Shown here: positions 8,393 through 17,076 of the stretch, in pieces | How positions within the stretch are numbered: position 1 is the first letter of the stretch | How the letters are laid out: each line of letters starts with the position of its first letter | Assembly: GCA_028284235.1 (NCBI GenBank) | Contig: JANQSC010000064.1 | Coordinates: forward strand, 1 to 42,696 | Direction of reading: 5' to 3' | Length of the DNA stretch: 42,696 nt | Origin: Opitutaceae bacterium | GTDB lineage: Bacteria > Verrucomicrobiota > Verrucomicrobiia > Opitutales > Opitutaceae | Position numbers and translations under genes: made by a program | Notes under the pieces: model-generated | Databases searched by the model: none | What the model was told of the DNA's origin: nothing | Seen by the model: the letters and a program-made list of their open reading frames with translations, nothing else

Positions 8393-9388
8393 ATGGACAT
8401 GAAATATGCTCTCGACTTTGAAAAGCCGCTTCGCGGTCTGATTAAGCAGCTGGACGCGCTTCACCAGCTGTCCGAAGAAAACCACATCGACGTCTCCAGC
8501 GAGATCAAGGCGATCGAAGACAAGATCGAAAAGACCAAGCGCTCGATCTACTCCAACCTTTCCTCCTGGCAGCGAGTCCAGCTCGCCCGCCACCCGCTCC
8601 GCCCCTACTCGCTCGACTACGTCAACGCCCTCTTCGAGGACTTCCAGGAGCTGCACGGCGACCGGCAATTTCGCGACGACAAGTCCATCCTGGGCGGCAC
8701 CGCCTTTTTCAACGGCCAGCCGGTCATGATCATCGCCCAGCAAAAGGGCCGCAACACGAAGGAGAACATCCTCCGAAATTTCGGCATGCCCAATCCGGAA
8801 GGATACCGTAAAGCCTTGCGCCTCATGAAGATGGCCGAAAAGTTCGGTCTCCCCATCGTGACTTGGGTCGACACTCCCGGCGCCTATCCGGGCGTGGGAT
8901 CCGAAGAGCGCCATGTCGCCGAGGCCATCGCCGTCAATATTCGCGAAATGAGCCGCATGACCGTGCCCATCATCACCGTCGTCGTGGGCGAAGGCGGGTC
9001 CGGCGGCGCGCTGGGCATTGCCGTGGCCGACCGCGTTCTCATCCTCGAAAACGCGTACTACTCTGTCATTTCCCCCGAAAGCTGCTCCGCCATCCTCTGG
9101 AAGGACCGTTCGCAAGCGTCGAAAGCCGCTCAAGCGCTCCGACTGGGCGACCAGGAGCTGCTCAAAAAACTCGGCGTCGTCGACGACATCGTCGAGGAAC
9201 CCATGGGCGGCGCCCAAAACAATCCCGAAGAGGCCGCCGAAGCCGTCGGCGAGGTACTGGCGAAGCGACTAGCCGAATTGCGCAAGCTGTCACCTGAAAA
9301 GCTGCTCGACCAGCGTTACGCCCGATTCCGGACTTTGGGCGAGATCGACGACGGTAAAATCATCGACATGAGCGAGGCCGCCTCCTAA
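8393..9388 (+). CDS. accA: Acetyl-CoA carboxylase carboxyltransferase subunit alpha
   Basis: AccA forms, with AccD, the carboxyltransferase that moves CO2 from carboxybiotin to acetyl-CoA, giving malonyl-CoA for fatty acid synthesis. The 331-residue protein matches the family's usual length of about 320. An N-terminal helical region (FEKPLRGLIKQLDAL) is followed by a crotonase-fold core with ELHGDRQFRDD, GGTAFFNGQPVMIIAQQKGR, PGAYPGVGSEERHVAEAIA, GEGGSGGALGIAVADRV and SPESCSAILWKD. The start is ATG at 8393 or a second ATG at 8399. The open frame upstream overlaps the TPR gene and is not part of accA. accD is not in the window. A 9-bp tandem array fills the 40-nt gap to the acetolactate synthase gene. 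Confidence 0.97.
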   Translation: MDMKYALDFEKPLRGLIKQLDALHQLSEENHIDVSSEIKAIEDKIEKTKRSIYSNLSSWQRVQLARHPLRPYSLDYVNALFEDFQELHGDRQFRDDKSILGGTAFFNGQPVMIIAQQKGRNTKENILRNFGMPNPEGYRKALRLMKMAEKFGLPIVTWVDTPGAYPGVGSEERHVAEAIAVNIREMSRMTVPIITVVVGEGGSGGALGIAVADRVLILENAYYSVISPESCSAILWKDRSQASKAAQALRLGDQELLKKLGVVDDIVEEPMGGAQNNPEEAAEAVGEVLAKRLAELRKLSPEKLLDQRYARFRTLGEIDDGKIIDMSEAAS

Positions 9389-9396
9389 GCCATAAG

Positions 9397-9423
9397 TCCT
9401 ATACGTCCCATAAGACCTATAAA
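9397..9423. repeat. 9-bp tandem array, copy 1
   Basis: Three consecutive 9-mers occupy the accA-acetolactate synthase gap: TCCTATACG, TCCCATAAG and ACCTATAAA. A partial unit precedes them. The consensus is about WCCTATAMG. A second array with the same unit is at 30966-31001. Confidence 0.7.
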
Positions 9424-9428
9424 ACCAG

Positions 9429-11195
9429 ATGAGCACGAAAACCGATCTTGAAAAGCCTCCCGCCAGCACCGCCGAAATGAACGGAGCCGACATCCTCGTC
9501 GAATCTCTGATTCGGGAAGGAGTCACCGACATCTTCGCCTACCCGGGCGGCGCCTCGATGGAGATGCACCAGTCGCTGGCCAAAGCCAAGGACCGCATCC
9601 GCACCATTCTGCCCCGCCACGAGCAAGGCGGCTCCTTCGCGGCCGAAGGCTACGCCCGCGCGTCCGGCCGACCCGGTGTTTGCATGGCCACCAGCGGCCC
9701 CGGAGCGACCAACCTCATGACCGCCATCGCCGACGCCTACATGGACAGCACCCCGATCGTCTGCATCACCGGCCAGGTCTACTCCAAATTTATCGGCAAA
9801 GCCGCCTTCCAGGAAACCGACTTCTTCGGCATGACCCTTCCCGTCGTCAAGCACAGCTACTTGGTGATGGATATCAACGACCTCGCCTACACCGTGAAGG
9901 AAGCCTTCAAGGTCGCCACTTCCGGTCGGCCCGGCCCCGTAGTCATCGACATTCCGAAAGACGTGCAGCAAAACAAAATCGTCCCAGATTGGCCGGGCGA
10001 GATCGTTCTGCGCGACTCAAAGATGCCGTCCTTCGCCAGCGACAAGGATCTCACCAACATCCTCCATCTCGTCGAAGAAGCCAAACGCCCCATGGTGTAC
10101 TACGGCGGCGGCATCGTATCCGCGGAGGCATACACCGAGCTGCGGGCGTTTATCGAGAAGACGGGAGTTCCCTGTTCTTCCACCTTGATGGGTGTCGGCG
10201 CCTTTCCGGAAACGCACGAGCTTTCCACCAAGTGGTTCGGAATGCACGGATCGGCCTACGGAAACCTCGCCGTACACAATTGCGACCTCCTGCTCGCGTT
10301 TGGCGTCCGTTTCGACGACCGCATTACCGGTGACGTATCCAAATTCGCCCCACAAGCGGAAATCGTCCACCTCGACGTCGACGCTTCCGAGCACAACAAG
10401 AACAAGATCGTCCACCACCCGATCGTCGGCGAAATCCGCCAGGCCCTCGGACGCATGGTCGAGCTCACGGCGCAAATCGACTTCAAGAAGCCCGACCTCT
10501 CCGCTTGGGTCGATCAGATCAATGCCTGGAAAAAGGAGTTTCCCTTTTCCTACGAAGACAGCCCGCACATTCTCGGACAGGAGGCGATTCGCGTTCTGCA
10601 TGAGCTGACCGACGGCGAAGCCATCATCACTACGGGCGTTGGGCAGCATCAAATGTGGGCGGCCCAATATTACGATTTCGCCTATCCGCGTCACCACATC
10701 TCCTCGCTCGGACTCGGCTCCATGGGCTACGGCTATCCCTCCGCCCTCGGAGCCAAGGTGGCATGCCCCGACAAGCAAGTCGTTGATATTGATGGAGATG
10801 GATCGTTCGTCATGAACGTGCAAGAACTCGCAACGGCCAAGATCGAGAAGATTGCCGCCAAAGCGCTCATCCTCAACAACCAGCACCTCGGCATGGTGAT
10901 GCAATGGGAAGACCGCTTCTACGATAGCGTCCGCGGCAACACCATTCTCGGCGACGAGAACAATATCGGCTCTCCCGAAAACCTCGACGGGCTGTATCCA
11001 AATTATGTGGAAATCGCCAACGGCTTCGGACTCCCGGCCCGCCGCGTTCACAAAAGGTCGGAACTGCGCGACGCCATCCAAGAGATGCTCGACAGCGACG
11101 AGGCCTTCGTCCTCGACGTGATCACACCGTACAGCGAGCACGTGCTGCCGATGATTCCCGCAGGCAAATCGGTCGATCAGATGATCGTCAAATAG
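9429..11195 (+). CDS. ilvB: Acetolactate synthase large (catalytic) subunit
   Basis: This ThDP enzyme condenses pyruvate with pyruvate or 2-oxobutyrate, the first common step of branched-chain amino acid synthesis. The 588-residue protein shows the three-domain layout. The N-terminal ThDP-pyrimidine domain has [15 protein letters not shown] (with the catalytic Glu region), [15 protein letters not shown] and [16 protein letters not shown]. The central FAD-type domain has [11 protein letters not shown]. The C-terminal domain has the ThDP-Mg motif [15 protein letters not shown], continuing to LNNQHLGMV. The ATG at 9429 has no clear Shine-Dalgarno. The regulatory small subunit (ilvN/ilvH) is not directly downstream; a LacI-type gene follows after 218 nt. 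Paralogous ThDP carboligases cannot be fully excluded, but the motifs fit IlvB/IlvI best. Confidence 0.93.
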   Translation: MSTKTDLEKPPASTAEMNGADILVESLIREGVTDIFAYPGGASMEMHQSLAKAKDRIRTILPRHEQGGSFAAEGYARASGRPGVCMATSGPGATNLMTAIADAYMDSTPIVCITGQVYSKFIGKAAFQETDFFGMTLPVVKHSYLVMDINDLAYTVKEAFKVATSGRPGPVVIDIPKDVQQNKIVPDWPGEIVLRDSKMPSFASDKDLTNILHLVEEAKRPMVYYGGGIVSAEAYTELRAFIEKTGVPCSSTLMGVGAFPETHELSTKWFGMHGSAYGNLAVHNCDLLLAFGVRFDDRITGDVSKFAPQAEIVHLDVDASEHNKNKIVHHPIVGEIRQALGRMVELTAQIDFKKPDLSAWVDQINAWKKEFPFSYEDSPHILGQEAIRVLHELTDGEAIITTGVGQHQMWAAQYYDFAYPRHHISSLGLGSMGYGYPSALGAKVACPDKQVVDIDGDGSFVMNVQELATAKIEKIAAKALILNNQHLGMVMQWEDRFYDSVRGNTILGDENNIGSPENLDGLYPNYVEIANGFGLPARRVHKRSELRDAIQEMLDSDEAFVLDVITPYSEHVLPMIPAGKSVDQMIVK

Positions 11196-11413
11196 AGCGA
11201 CCAACGAAAACTCGCTTACTTGTGTCCGCTCGGAGATCGGACGCTACCTCTCTTGAGATCGCTACTTGGTAGCGGCTCGTTCGACTAGCGTTCATCCTCG
11301 CCTGGTAGACGGTCGATGCCGTCGAGAGCCGGAAAGGACACAGTCTCAAATTAGTCTCGCCGTTGTCCACGACATTCACACTGTTCAGTATTCGATTTCT
11401 CGCCTGAAGAGAC

Positions 11414-12478
11414 ATGCCAAAACCGAACCAAAAGTTGATTGCGGACAAGCTGAATCTGTCCACGACGACCGTTTCGCGCTGCTTTACAAACCACCCGAAA
11501 ATCAACCCGGAAACTCGGGCTGCCGTTTTCCAACTGGCGGCGGAGCTGGGCTACAGCTACTCGATCCAGCGCAACGCCCAGAGCAAGGAAGCCGACGAGC
11601 GCAACACCATCGCCGTTCTCGTCGGTGCTGAAAAATCCAATAAGTTAGCCCGCGAAACCGCCAATGAGATTATTAAAGGCATCAGCGAAAAAGCGGCGTC
11701 CGAAGGGTTCGCAATCGAGATCCACTTTGTAGACCCAATTGCTTTTCTTCCCGCGGCCCGTTCGCGACGCATCATCAAAAACGTCAGCTGCGTTCATTGG
11801 AAAGGCGTGATTCTCGTTTACAATTTCAAAGAGGAAGCGGTCTCCAATATCATGGTCAAATTCCCCACCGTGTCGGCGCTCGAGGACTACGACACTGTGG
11901 ATGTGGATTGCATCAGCCAGGATCAGTATCGCGGCATCACTCGCATAATGCAGCACCTGTACGATCTGGGGCATCGCAGGGTCGGGTTCCTGAGTTGGAA
12001 ATACCCGGTCCATACGCCTTGGGTGAAACGACGACTGGGAGCCTACTTCGAAAACGTCTATCGTCTTGGACTCGATCTCGACACCCGCCTCGTACTCAAC
12101 CTCAAGCCAGGAGAAACCACTCCGCTCGAGCGCCTCGTCGACCAGGTAGCCCAATCGGTTCGCCACAATGGCGTCACGGCGTGGGTCTGCGGCGCGGATC
12201 ACCAAGCCTACCACCTCGTGGCGGGATTGAAAGCGCGCGGAATCCGCGTGCCCGACGACTGCTCAGTCACCGGCTACGACGGCGTGTCGCCCCCAAAAGG
12301 CGCGCAGCAAGTCACTACGATTCGCATGCCCTTCAAGGACATTGGCATCTCCTGCATCTCGTCCCTCACCCGGAAAATGCAACACCCGATAGCCATGCGT
12401 CGCAATCTACAGGTTGCGGGCGAACTACTTATAGGATCTTCAACCGCGTCGCCGCAACTCGCCTCTGCGACAAGCTGA
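11414..12478 (+). CDS. LacI family transcriptional regulator
   Basis: This 354-residue DNA-binding repressor-type protein has the LacI helix-turn-helix at the extreme N terminus (IADKLNLSTTTVSRCF, about 9-24). A hinge helix (TRAAVFQLAAELGYSY) and a periplasmic-binding-protein-like effector domain follow, with typical GHRRVGFL, VPDDCSVTGYDG and TTIRMPFKDIG segments. LacI proteins usually control sugar catabolism genes; no carbohydrate operon adjoins it, so its targets are unknown. The upstream 218 nt could hold its promoter. A GAAGAG close to the ATG is one of the few Shine-Dalgarno-like sequences in the window. It converges with the PP2C gene. Confidence 0.92.
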   Translation: MPKPNQKLIADKLNLSTTTVSRCFTNHPKINPETRAAVFQLAAELGYSYSIQRNAQSKEADERNTIAVLVGAEKSNKLARETANEIIKGISEKAASEGFAIEIHFVDPIAFLPAARSRRIIKNVSCVHWKGVILVYNFKEEAVSNIMVKFPTVSALEDYDTVDVDCISQDQYRGITRIMQHLYDLGHRRVGFLSWKYPVHTPWVKRRLGAYFENVYRLGLDLDTRLVLNLKPGETTPLERLVDQVAQSVRHNGVTAWVCGADHQAYHLVAGLKARGIRVPDDCSVTGYDGVSPPKGAQQVTTIRMPFKDIGISCISSLTRKMQHPIAMRRNLQVAGELLIGSSTASPQLASATS

Positions 12479-12557
12479 TGGTATCCAGTTTGCGCGAACA
12501 ACACTCAGCCGAAACGTCGAACGAGATTCTCGAACGCGAGACGAAACGCTCGCCATG

Positions 12558-13397
12558 CTAGTCGATGGCCACGACGAGGGCCGTGAGATTGTCGCGTCCG
12601 CTTTCTTGCTTCGCGTCAACTACAAGGCGTTCCGCGTCGTTGACCGACTCTAGATGAGCGGGCGGAGATGCCAAGAGCGTATTGATACGCCGATTGGAGA
12701 TTCCGTCGGTCACGCCGTCCGTGCACAGGGCGAGGCGATCTCCGGGTTCGACTGTAATCGAGCCGACTTGCGGGTCGATTTTTTGTACATTTCCTCCGAG
12801 GGCTTGATTGAGAACATTTCGGTCCGGACGCGTTCGCGCTTCGAATTCGGTGATCGCGCCCTGACGCACCAAATGGCCGACGTGGGTATGGTCGATGGTG
12901 ATCTGTTTCAATTCTCCGTCTTTGGGAAGGTGGTAGATCCGGCTATCGCCTACGTGGCAGAAGTAAACCACGCCCGGAGTGAACCAGCACAAACTGAGCG
13001 TCGCTCCCATTCCGCGGCACTCTTCGTAGTGGGCGCTCATAGCGTGCATTTCGGAGTGAATCCGGTTGAAGAGCTCGACGAGTATTTGCTGGCAGCCTCG
13101 ATCCAGACCGAGCGCGCCCAGCTTAAAGCTCTTCGGCAGAAGGTCGGTGATCTTGTCCACGGCGATCTTACTGGCAAACTCGCCGGCGTTGGCGCCCCCC
13201 ATCCCGTCGCTCACCGCGAATATAAAATCCTCACCGTTGACTTGGGCCTCGCCGTTCTTCCCCAAGTAGCGGACTTCCCGAGCGTCGAAATTGAGGGCGA
13301 GAAAGGCGTCCTCGTTGTTCTGGCGGAACCTGCCCACATCCGTCAGCCCGTTCCAGCGCAAGCGGGTCGCTGCCGCCTCTCCGCTATCTTCGCTCAT
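12558..13397 (-). CDS. PP2C-family protein serine/threonine phosphatase
   Basis: This 279-residue cytoplasmic PPM/PP2C phosphatase has no membrane segment or sensor domain. The metal-binding and catalytic motifs are complete: N-N-E-D (27-30), SDGMGG (63-68), HVGDSR (148-153), CTDGVTDG (225-232) and GRDN (267-270). PP2C enzymes remove phosphate from Ser/Thr and usually oppose Hanks-type kinases. The ATG lies inside the last codons of the upstream small kinase gene (14-nt overlap), so the two are probably translationally coupled. Cognate action on the same target, or on the kinase itself, is an inference from that coupling. Confidence 0.95.
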   Translation of the reverse strand: MSEDSGEAAATRLRWNGLTDVGRFRQNNEDAFLALNFDAREVRYLGKNGEAQVNGEDFIFAVSDGMGGANAGEFASKIAVDKITDLLPKSFKLGALGLDRGCQQILVELFNRIHSEMHAMSAHYEECRGMGATLSLCWFTPGVVYFCHVGDSRIYHLPKDGELKQITIDHTHVGHLVRQGAITEFEARTRPDRNVLNQALGGNVQKIDPQVGSITVEPGDRLALCTDGVTDGISNRRINTLLASPPAHLESVNDAERLVVDAKQESGRDNLTALVVAID

Positions 13398-13815
13398 GGT
13401 CCGACCTGTTCTCGGGCTGCAAGAGCCCTTCTCCGGTTTCCGTGATCACCGCGTATTCGAAATCGATGATACAAAACCGCCCGATCCGGGCGTCGTAAGT
13501 GATGTTGCGAGCGAAGGGATCGCAATGCCGCACGCCATAGTCCCGCTCGAGCTCCTTGTAGAGCTCCGCCGTGCGCGCCGCGCTGATAGTGTCCTCCACC
13601 CGGGCCCCGCAATTGCTCGTCACCAAGTAGAGGGAATCCGGATCGGACTCTAGCAATTTGGGGACGAACTCGCATCCTCTCGACTCCAGGTATTTGAGGA
13701 CTCTCACCTCGTTCTCGAATCGCTCCTCGGCTTGAGGCCCACGATAGGTTTTGTGCACCCGTCCGTCGTAACCAATCCGAACCGTCGCTCGCTGCGTATC
13801 TTTAATCTCTCTCAT
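13384..13815 (-). CDS. Miniature protein-kinase-like protein (143 aa), coupled to PP2C
   Basis: The sequence retains the core kinase residues in order: candidate ATP-binding Lys22 (VHKTY), alpha-C Glu36 (FENEV), a hinge region LYLVTSNCG (62-70), catalytic loop H97-C-D99 with N104 (HCDPFARN), and DFE at 118-120 in place of DFG. The D99-to-N104 and D99-to-D118 spacings are as in protein kinases. There is no clear glycine-rich loop, and the chain ends about 23 residues after DFE, so the activation segment and most of the C-lobe are missing. The nearest known style is the small RIO/Bud32-like or aminoglycoside-kinase-like group. The ATG at 13815 lacks a Shine-Dalgarno. The gene is divergent from glnII across an A/T-rich intergenic region. 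Confidence 0.72.
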   Translation of the reverse strand: MREIKDTQRATVRIGYDGRVHKTYRGPQAEERFENEVRVLKYLESRGCEFVPKLLESDPDSLYLVTSNCGARVEDTISAARTAELYKELERDYGVRHCDPFARNITYDARIGRFCIIDFEYAVITETGEGLLQPENRSDHERR

Positions 13816-14003
13816 GCACTATTTTGAGCGTTCCGCAGAGTGAAAATGAACACTTTTCATTATTTCTCACTAGTTTGCTAAATTTATTGAATATAGGCGC
13901 ATCTTTTGCTGACGTCGTAGCCCGTTCCTAAATGGCACCTATGCTCCTGGAAGGCGCAAATCACTTTCGGGAAAAACTAAACCCTAAAAAAACGACAACA
14001 ATT

Positions 14004-15029
14004 ATGGCTAAATACAAGCTCGAATACATATGGCTCGACGGCTATACGCCCGTCCCCAATCTCCGAGGAAAAACGCGCATCGCAGCAGAAGCGCCCCAGT
14101 CGATCGACGACTGCCCCATGTGGGGTTTCGACGGGAGCTCGACGCAACAGGCGGACGGCAGCGACTCCGATTGCATGCTCAAGCCGGTTAAGCTCTACCC
14201 GGACGCGGGACGCAACAACGCGTTCATCGTCATGTGCGAGGTGATGCTTCCCAACGGAGATCCGCATCCTTCCAACCACCGGGCCACGATCATCGACGAC
14301 CCGGACGCTTGGTTCGGACTCGAGCAAGAGTACTTCCTTTTCGAAGACGGACGTCCGCTCGGCTGGCCCGACGCCGGCTACCCGGATCCACAAGGTGAAT
14401 ACTACACCGGCGTAGGCTACGAAAACGTGGGCAGCCTCGCTCGCGAAATCGTCGACGAGCACCTCGAACTCTGTCTCGCTGCTGGCATCAATCACGAAGG
14501 CATCAATGCCGAGGTCGCCAAAGGCCAATGGGAATTCCAAGTGTTCGCCAAGGGATCCAAGAATTGCGCCGACGACGTTTGGGTCGCTCGCTACCTGCTC
14601 CAGCGCCTCACTGAAAAGTACGAGGTAAGCGTCGAGTACCACTGCAAGCCGTTCACCGGCGACTGGAATGGCTCGGGCATGCACTGCAACTTCTCCACCA
14701 AACACATGCGCGAAGTAGGCGGCAAGGACTACTTCCTAGCGCTTATGGACGCGTTCGAGAAGAACAAGGACGAGCACATCGCCGCCTACGGACCGGACAA
14801 CCACATGCGCTTGACCGGCCTGCACGAGACTCAGTCCATCGACAAGTTCTCCTGGGGAGTCGCCGACCGCGGCGCATCCATCCGCGTGCCGCATGCATTC
14901 GTCAAAGACGACAAGTACCAAGGTTATCTCGAAGACCGCCGGCCCAACTCGCAGGGCGACCCTTACCAGATCTGCTCCCGCGTGCTCAAGACCATCTCGG
15001 AAGTGCCCATCGCCGTGGCCACCGCGTAA
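14004..15029 (+). CDS. glnII: Glutamine synthetase, type II (GlnII, eukaryotic-like)
   Basis: It makes glutamine from glutamate, ammonia and ATP. At 341 residues it is far shorter than GSI (about 470) and fits GSII. GSII-type segments are seen: KLEYIWLDGYTPVPNLRGKT, WGFDGSSTQQADG, GLEQEYFLF, VEYHCKPFTGDWNGSGMH, YGPDNHMRLTGLHET and GVADRGASIRVP. GSII enzymes are not controlled by the adenylylation that acts on GSI. The ATG at 14004 (MAKYKLEY) matches family N termini; an in-frame upstream start at 13932 would add 24 unrelated residues. A strong intrinsic terminator follows at 15058. The facing amt and glutaredoxin genes suggest a nitrogen-assimilation neighbourhood. Confidence 0.95.
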   Translation: MAKYKLEYIWLDGYTPVPNLRGKTRIAAEAPQSIDDCPMWGFDGSSTQQADGSDSDCMLKPVKLYPDAGRNNAFIVMCEVMLPNGDPHPSNHRATIIDDPDAWFGLEQEYFLFEDGRPLGWPDAGYPDPQGEYYTGVGYENVGSLAREIVDEHLELCLAAGINHEGINAEVAKGQWEFQVFAKGSKNCADDVWVARYLLQRLTEKYEVSVEYHCKPFTGDWNGSGMHCNFSTKHMREVGGKDYFLALMDAFEKNKDEHIAAYGPDNHMRLTGLHETQSIDKFSWGVADRGASIRVPHAFVKDDKYQGYLEDRRPNSQGDPYQICSRVLKTISEVPIAVATA

Positions 15030-15057
15030 ACGGAAACCGGATCAATCCTTTCAACAG

Positions 15058-15088
15058 CGGCGTCGCGTTCTGCGGCGCCGTTTTTTTT
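15058..15088 (+). terminator. Intrinsic terminator of glnII
   Basis: A 9-bp GC-rich stem (15058-15066 with 15072-15080, one G-T pair) and 5-nt loop are followed by eight T residues (15081-15088). It lies 28 nt after the glnII stop. Confidence 0.9.
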
Positions 15089-15104
15089 GCGCGTCTCGAT
15101 TGCG

Positions 15105-15179
15105 AAAACCCGCCGGGACGGCGCGTTCCACCCTCGAATTATGAATAAAAAGGTGGAACCCGCCGTCCCGGCGGGTTTT
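15105..15179. repeat. Second-type REP-like inverted pair, GTGG heads inward
   Basis: Two 28-nt arms (15105-15132 and 15152-15179) are reverse complements with a single mismatch, 19 nt apart. The right arm is GTGG followed by a hairpin of AACCCGCC and GGCGGGTT around GTCCC. The left arm has the same build on the other strand. The GTGG heads face inward, whereas heads of copies A-C face outward. The right hairpin runs into a T-rich stretch and might also terminate rightward transcription. Confidence 0.8.
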
Positions 15180-15255
15180 CTTTTTGAGAGAGTGCGGTCA
15201 AATTGCAGCCCCTGATCAGAGCCGCAGCGTACCGAAAGACCCTTTTAGGCTCTGC

Positions 15256-15280
15256 GGCGGTCTCGGCGATACCGCCCTAC
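15256..15280 (-). repeat. Single GTAG-headed hairpin between glnII and glutaredoxin
   Basis: On the minus strand a GTAG head (complement of 15277-15280) precedes a hairpin with outer stem GGCGGT/ACCGCC and inner TCG/CGA. It resembles the REP-like units elsewhere but with different stem sequence and no clear inverted partner. It ends 14 nt before the glutaredoxin stop codon. Confidence 0.55.
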
Positions 15281-15293
15281 CTTCTTTGCGGCC

Positions 15294-15629
15294 CTACGAA
15301 TCCGAACGCGTCCGCCCCAAGGCCGCGTCGAGCGAGCCATCACGGTCTCCCGCGAACAAGGTCTCCTCGTCGCCAAAGTGCTCGCCGCCAATAAAAATCT
15401 GAGGCACCTTTTTCTGTCCGCCCGAACGCTGCTTCATTTCCAGATAGTTCTTGAGCGGGAGCTTCCAGCCGAAGACCATCGGCACTTCGCGGTACCGGTA
15501 GGAAACGCCTTTCTCGTCAAGCAAACGCTGAGCCTGTTTCGAATAAGGACAAAACAGGCTGCCGAAAACTTCGACTTCGCGATGATTCTGATCGTCTTCT
15601 GGACTAGTCGTTGTATCCGGTTTCTCCAT
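15294..15629 (-). CDS. Glutaredoxin-like protein with CPYS active site
   Basis: This 111-residue thioredoxin-fold protein has the glutaredoxin redox motif as C27-P-Y-S30, so only one cysteine is present at the site. The cis-proline segment VPQIFIGG (75-82) and GDEE for glutathione binding follow. A monothiol site suggests deglutathionylation or Fe-S handling rather than classical dithiol reduction. A roughly 16-residue N-terminal tail and a short insertion (MVFGWKLPLKNYLEMK) separate it from the shortest glutaredoxins. Its start lies inside the end of the ammonium transporter gene (26-nt overlap), so it is likely cotranscribed and coupled with it. It converges on glnII. Confidence 0.85.
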   Translation of the reverse strand: MEKPDTTTSPEDDQNHREVEVFGSLFCPYSKQAQRLLDEKGVSYRYREVPMVFGWKLPLKNYLEMKQRSGGQKKVPQIFIGGEHFGDEETLFAGDRDGSLDAALGRTRSDS

Positions 15630-16929
15630 GCGAAGAGAGATCTAGACCGCTGACTTCGTCGGATTCGTCGACGCGCAAGCCAATGGTCTTATCTATAATC
15701 TTCAAAATCACATAACTAACGACGAGCGTAACTACGGTAACTACGACAACAGCGAACAGCTGGACTCCCAGCTGCTTGCCCATTTCAAGTCCCTCAACGC
15801 GTCCACCGAGGGCCGGGGCGCCGAAAAACGCCACCAGAACGGTGCCGACAAGCCCGCCGATCCCGTGAACGCCAAACACGTCGAGCGAATCGTCGTACTG
15901 GAACTTGGACTTGATCGCGGTACACATCCAAAAGCACAAAATCGTGGACACGAGCCCGATCACCACCGCTCCCAGCGGGCCCACCGAACCGCTGGCGGGA
16001 GTGATCGCCGCCAAGCCCGCGATGGAGCCGGTCGCCGTGCCGAGAATACTTGGCTTCCCATTTTTCATCCACTCGATGAACATCCAGCCCAAGGCCGCGC
16101 ACGAAGCGGAAATATGCGTGACGAAAATCGCCATGGCCGCGTCGCCGTTGGCCGCCAGCCCACTGCCTCCATTAAATCCAAACCAGCCCACCCAGAGCAT
16201 GGCAGCGCCGGTAACGGTCATCGGCAAGTTGTGCGGAAGGATCTGCCCTTTCGGATAATCGCGACGCTTGCCGACTAGAATACAGGCGAGCAGAGCGCCC
16301 ACCCCAGCGGTGATGTGGACGACCAATCCTCCCGCCAAGTCGATGACGCCCATGTCGAAGAGATAGCCGCCGTCGCCGCCCCAAACCATGTGGCACACCG
16401 GCAGGTAGACGAAGATCGCCCAGAGCCCGCAAAACCAGAGCATGGCGGAGAACTTCATCCGCTCGACAAAGGCGCCGACCATGAGGGCCGGGGTGATGAT
16501 GAAGAATGTCATCTGGAAGAGGACGAGTAGTATCTCGGGAATCGTACCGGATACCGAACTTGTGGAAACCCCTTTGAGGAAAAACTTGTCGAGTCCGCCG
16601 ATGAACGCGTTCAAGCCGACTTTCCCGCTTTCCATCCCCACGGTCGAAAATGCAAGACTGTAGCCGACCACGAGCCAAATGACGCTCATAAGCGCGGTCA
16701 GCACAAAACAGTGCATCAGCACCGAAAGCACGTTTCGCCCGCGCACAAGGCCAGCGTAGAAAAGCGACAATCCGGGAATCGTCATGAACAGCACCAGAGC
16801 GCTGGACGCCAGAATCCAGGCGGTGTCGCCGGTGTCGATCGGGCTTGAGCCTTGCCCCAAAGCGAGGCTCGGAAATAGGAATGCGAGGAGGAATACTCCA
16901 ATAAAGAGGGGTTTGCGGGAGGAGTGCAT
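15604..16929 (-). CDS. amt: Ammonium transporter, Amt family
   Basis: This 441-residue inner-membrane channel for ammonium/ammonia has a cleavable signal peptide (KPLFIGVFLLAFLFPSLALG) and about 11 membrane segments. Amt family segments are visible: LFYAGLVRGRNVLSVLMH (with the NVLS motif), WLVVGYSLAF, GGLVVHITAGVGAL with the pore histidine, WVGWFGFNGGSGL, and DVFGVHGIGGLVGT with the second pore histidine. No glnK/PII gene is adjacent. Proximity to glnII supports joint use in ammonium assimilation, but expression linkage is not shown. Confidence 0.95.
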   Translation of the reverse strand: MHSSRKPLFIGVFLLAFLFPSLALGQGSSPIDTGDTAWILASSALVLFMTIPGLSLFYAGLVRGRNVLSVLMHCFVLTALMSVIWLVVGYSLAFSTVGMESGKVGLNAFIGGLDKFFLKGVSTSSVSGTIPEILLVLFQMTFFIITPALMVGAFVERMKFSAMLWFCGLWAIFVYLPVCHMVWGGDGGYLFDMGVIDLAGGLVVHITAGVGALLACILVGKRRDYPKGQILPHNLPMTVTGAAMLWVGWFGFNGGSGLAANGDAAMAIFVTHISASCAALGWMFIEWMKNGKPSILGTATGSIAGLAAITPASGSVGPLGAVVIGLVSTILCFWMCTAIKSKFQYDDSLDVFGVHGIGGLVGTVLVAFFGAPALGGRVEGLEMGKQLGVQLFAVVVVTVVTLVVSYVILKIIDKTIGLRVDESDEVSGLDLSSHGETGYND

Positions 16930-17076
16930 AATAAGGGTTTAGGAAGGAACAGAACGCCGTTTCGGCGCGGAAAAGACATCCATGTTCCGAATCCAAAGAG
17001 AGAACTCAACGGAAAAGGTCGTTCGCGAAAACGAATTTTGCGGGAATCTCGAATATCGATTGCGATTGGACCTCGT

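Noticed and set aside
13925-13945. Sigma54-like TGGCAC upstream of glnII
   Set aside because: The -12 GC is not at the required spacing from the -24 GG and the TTGCW element is absent.
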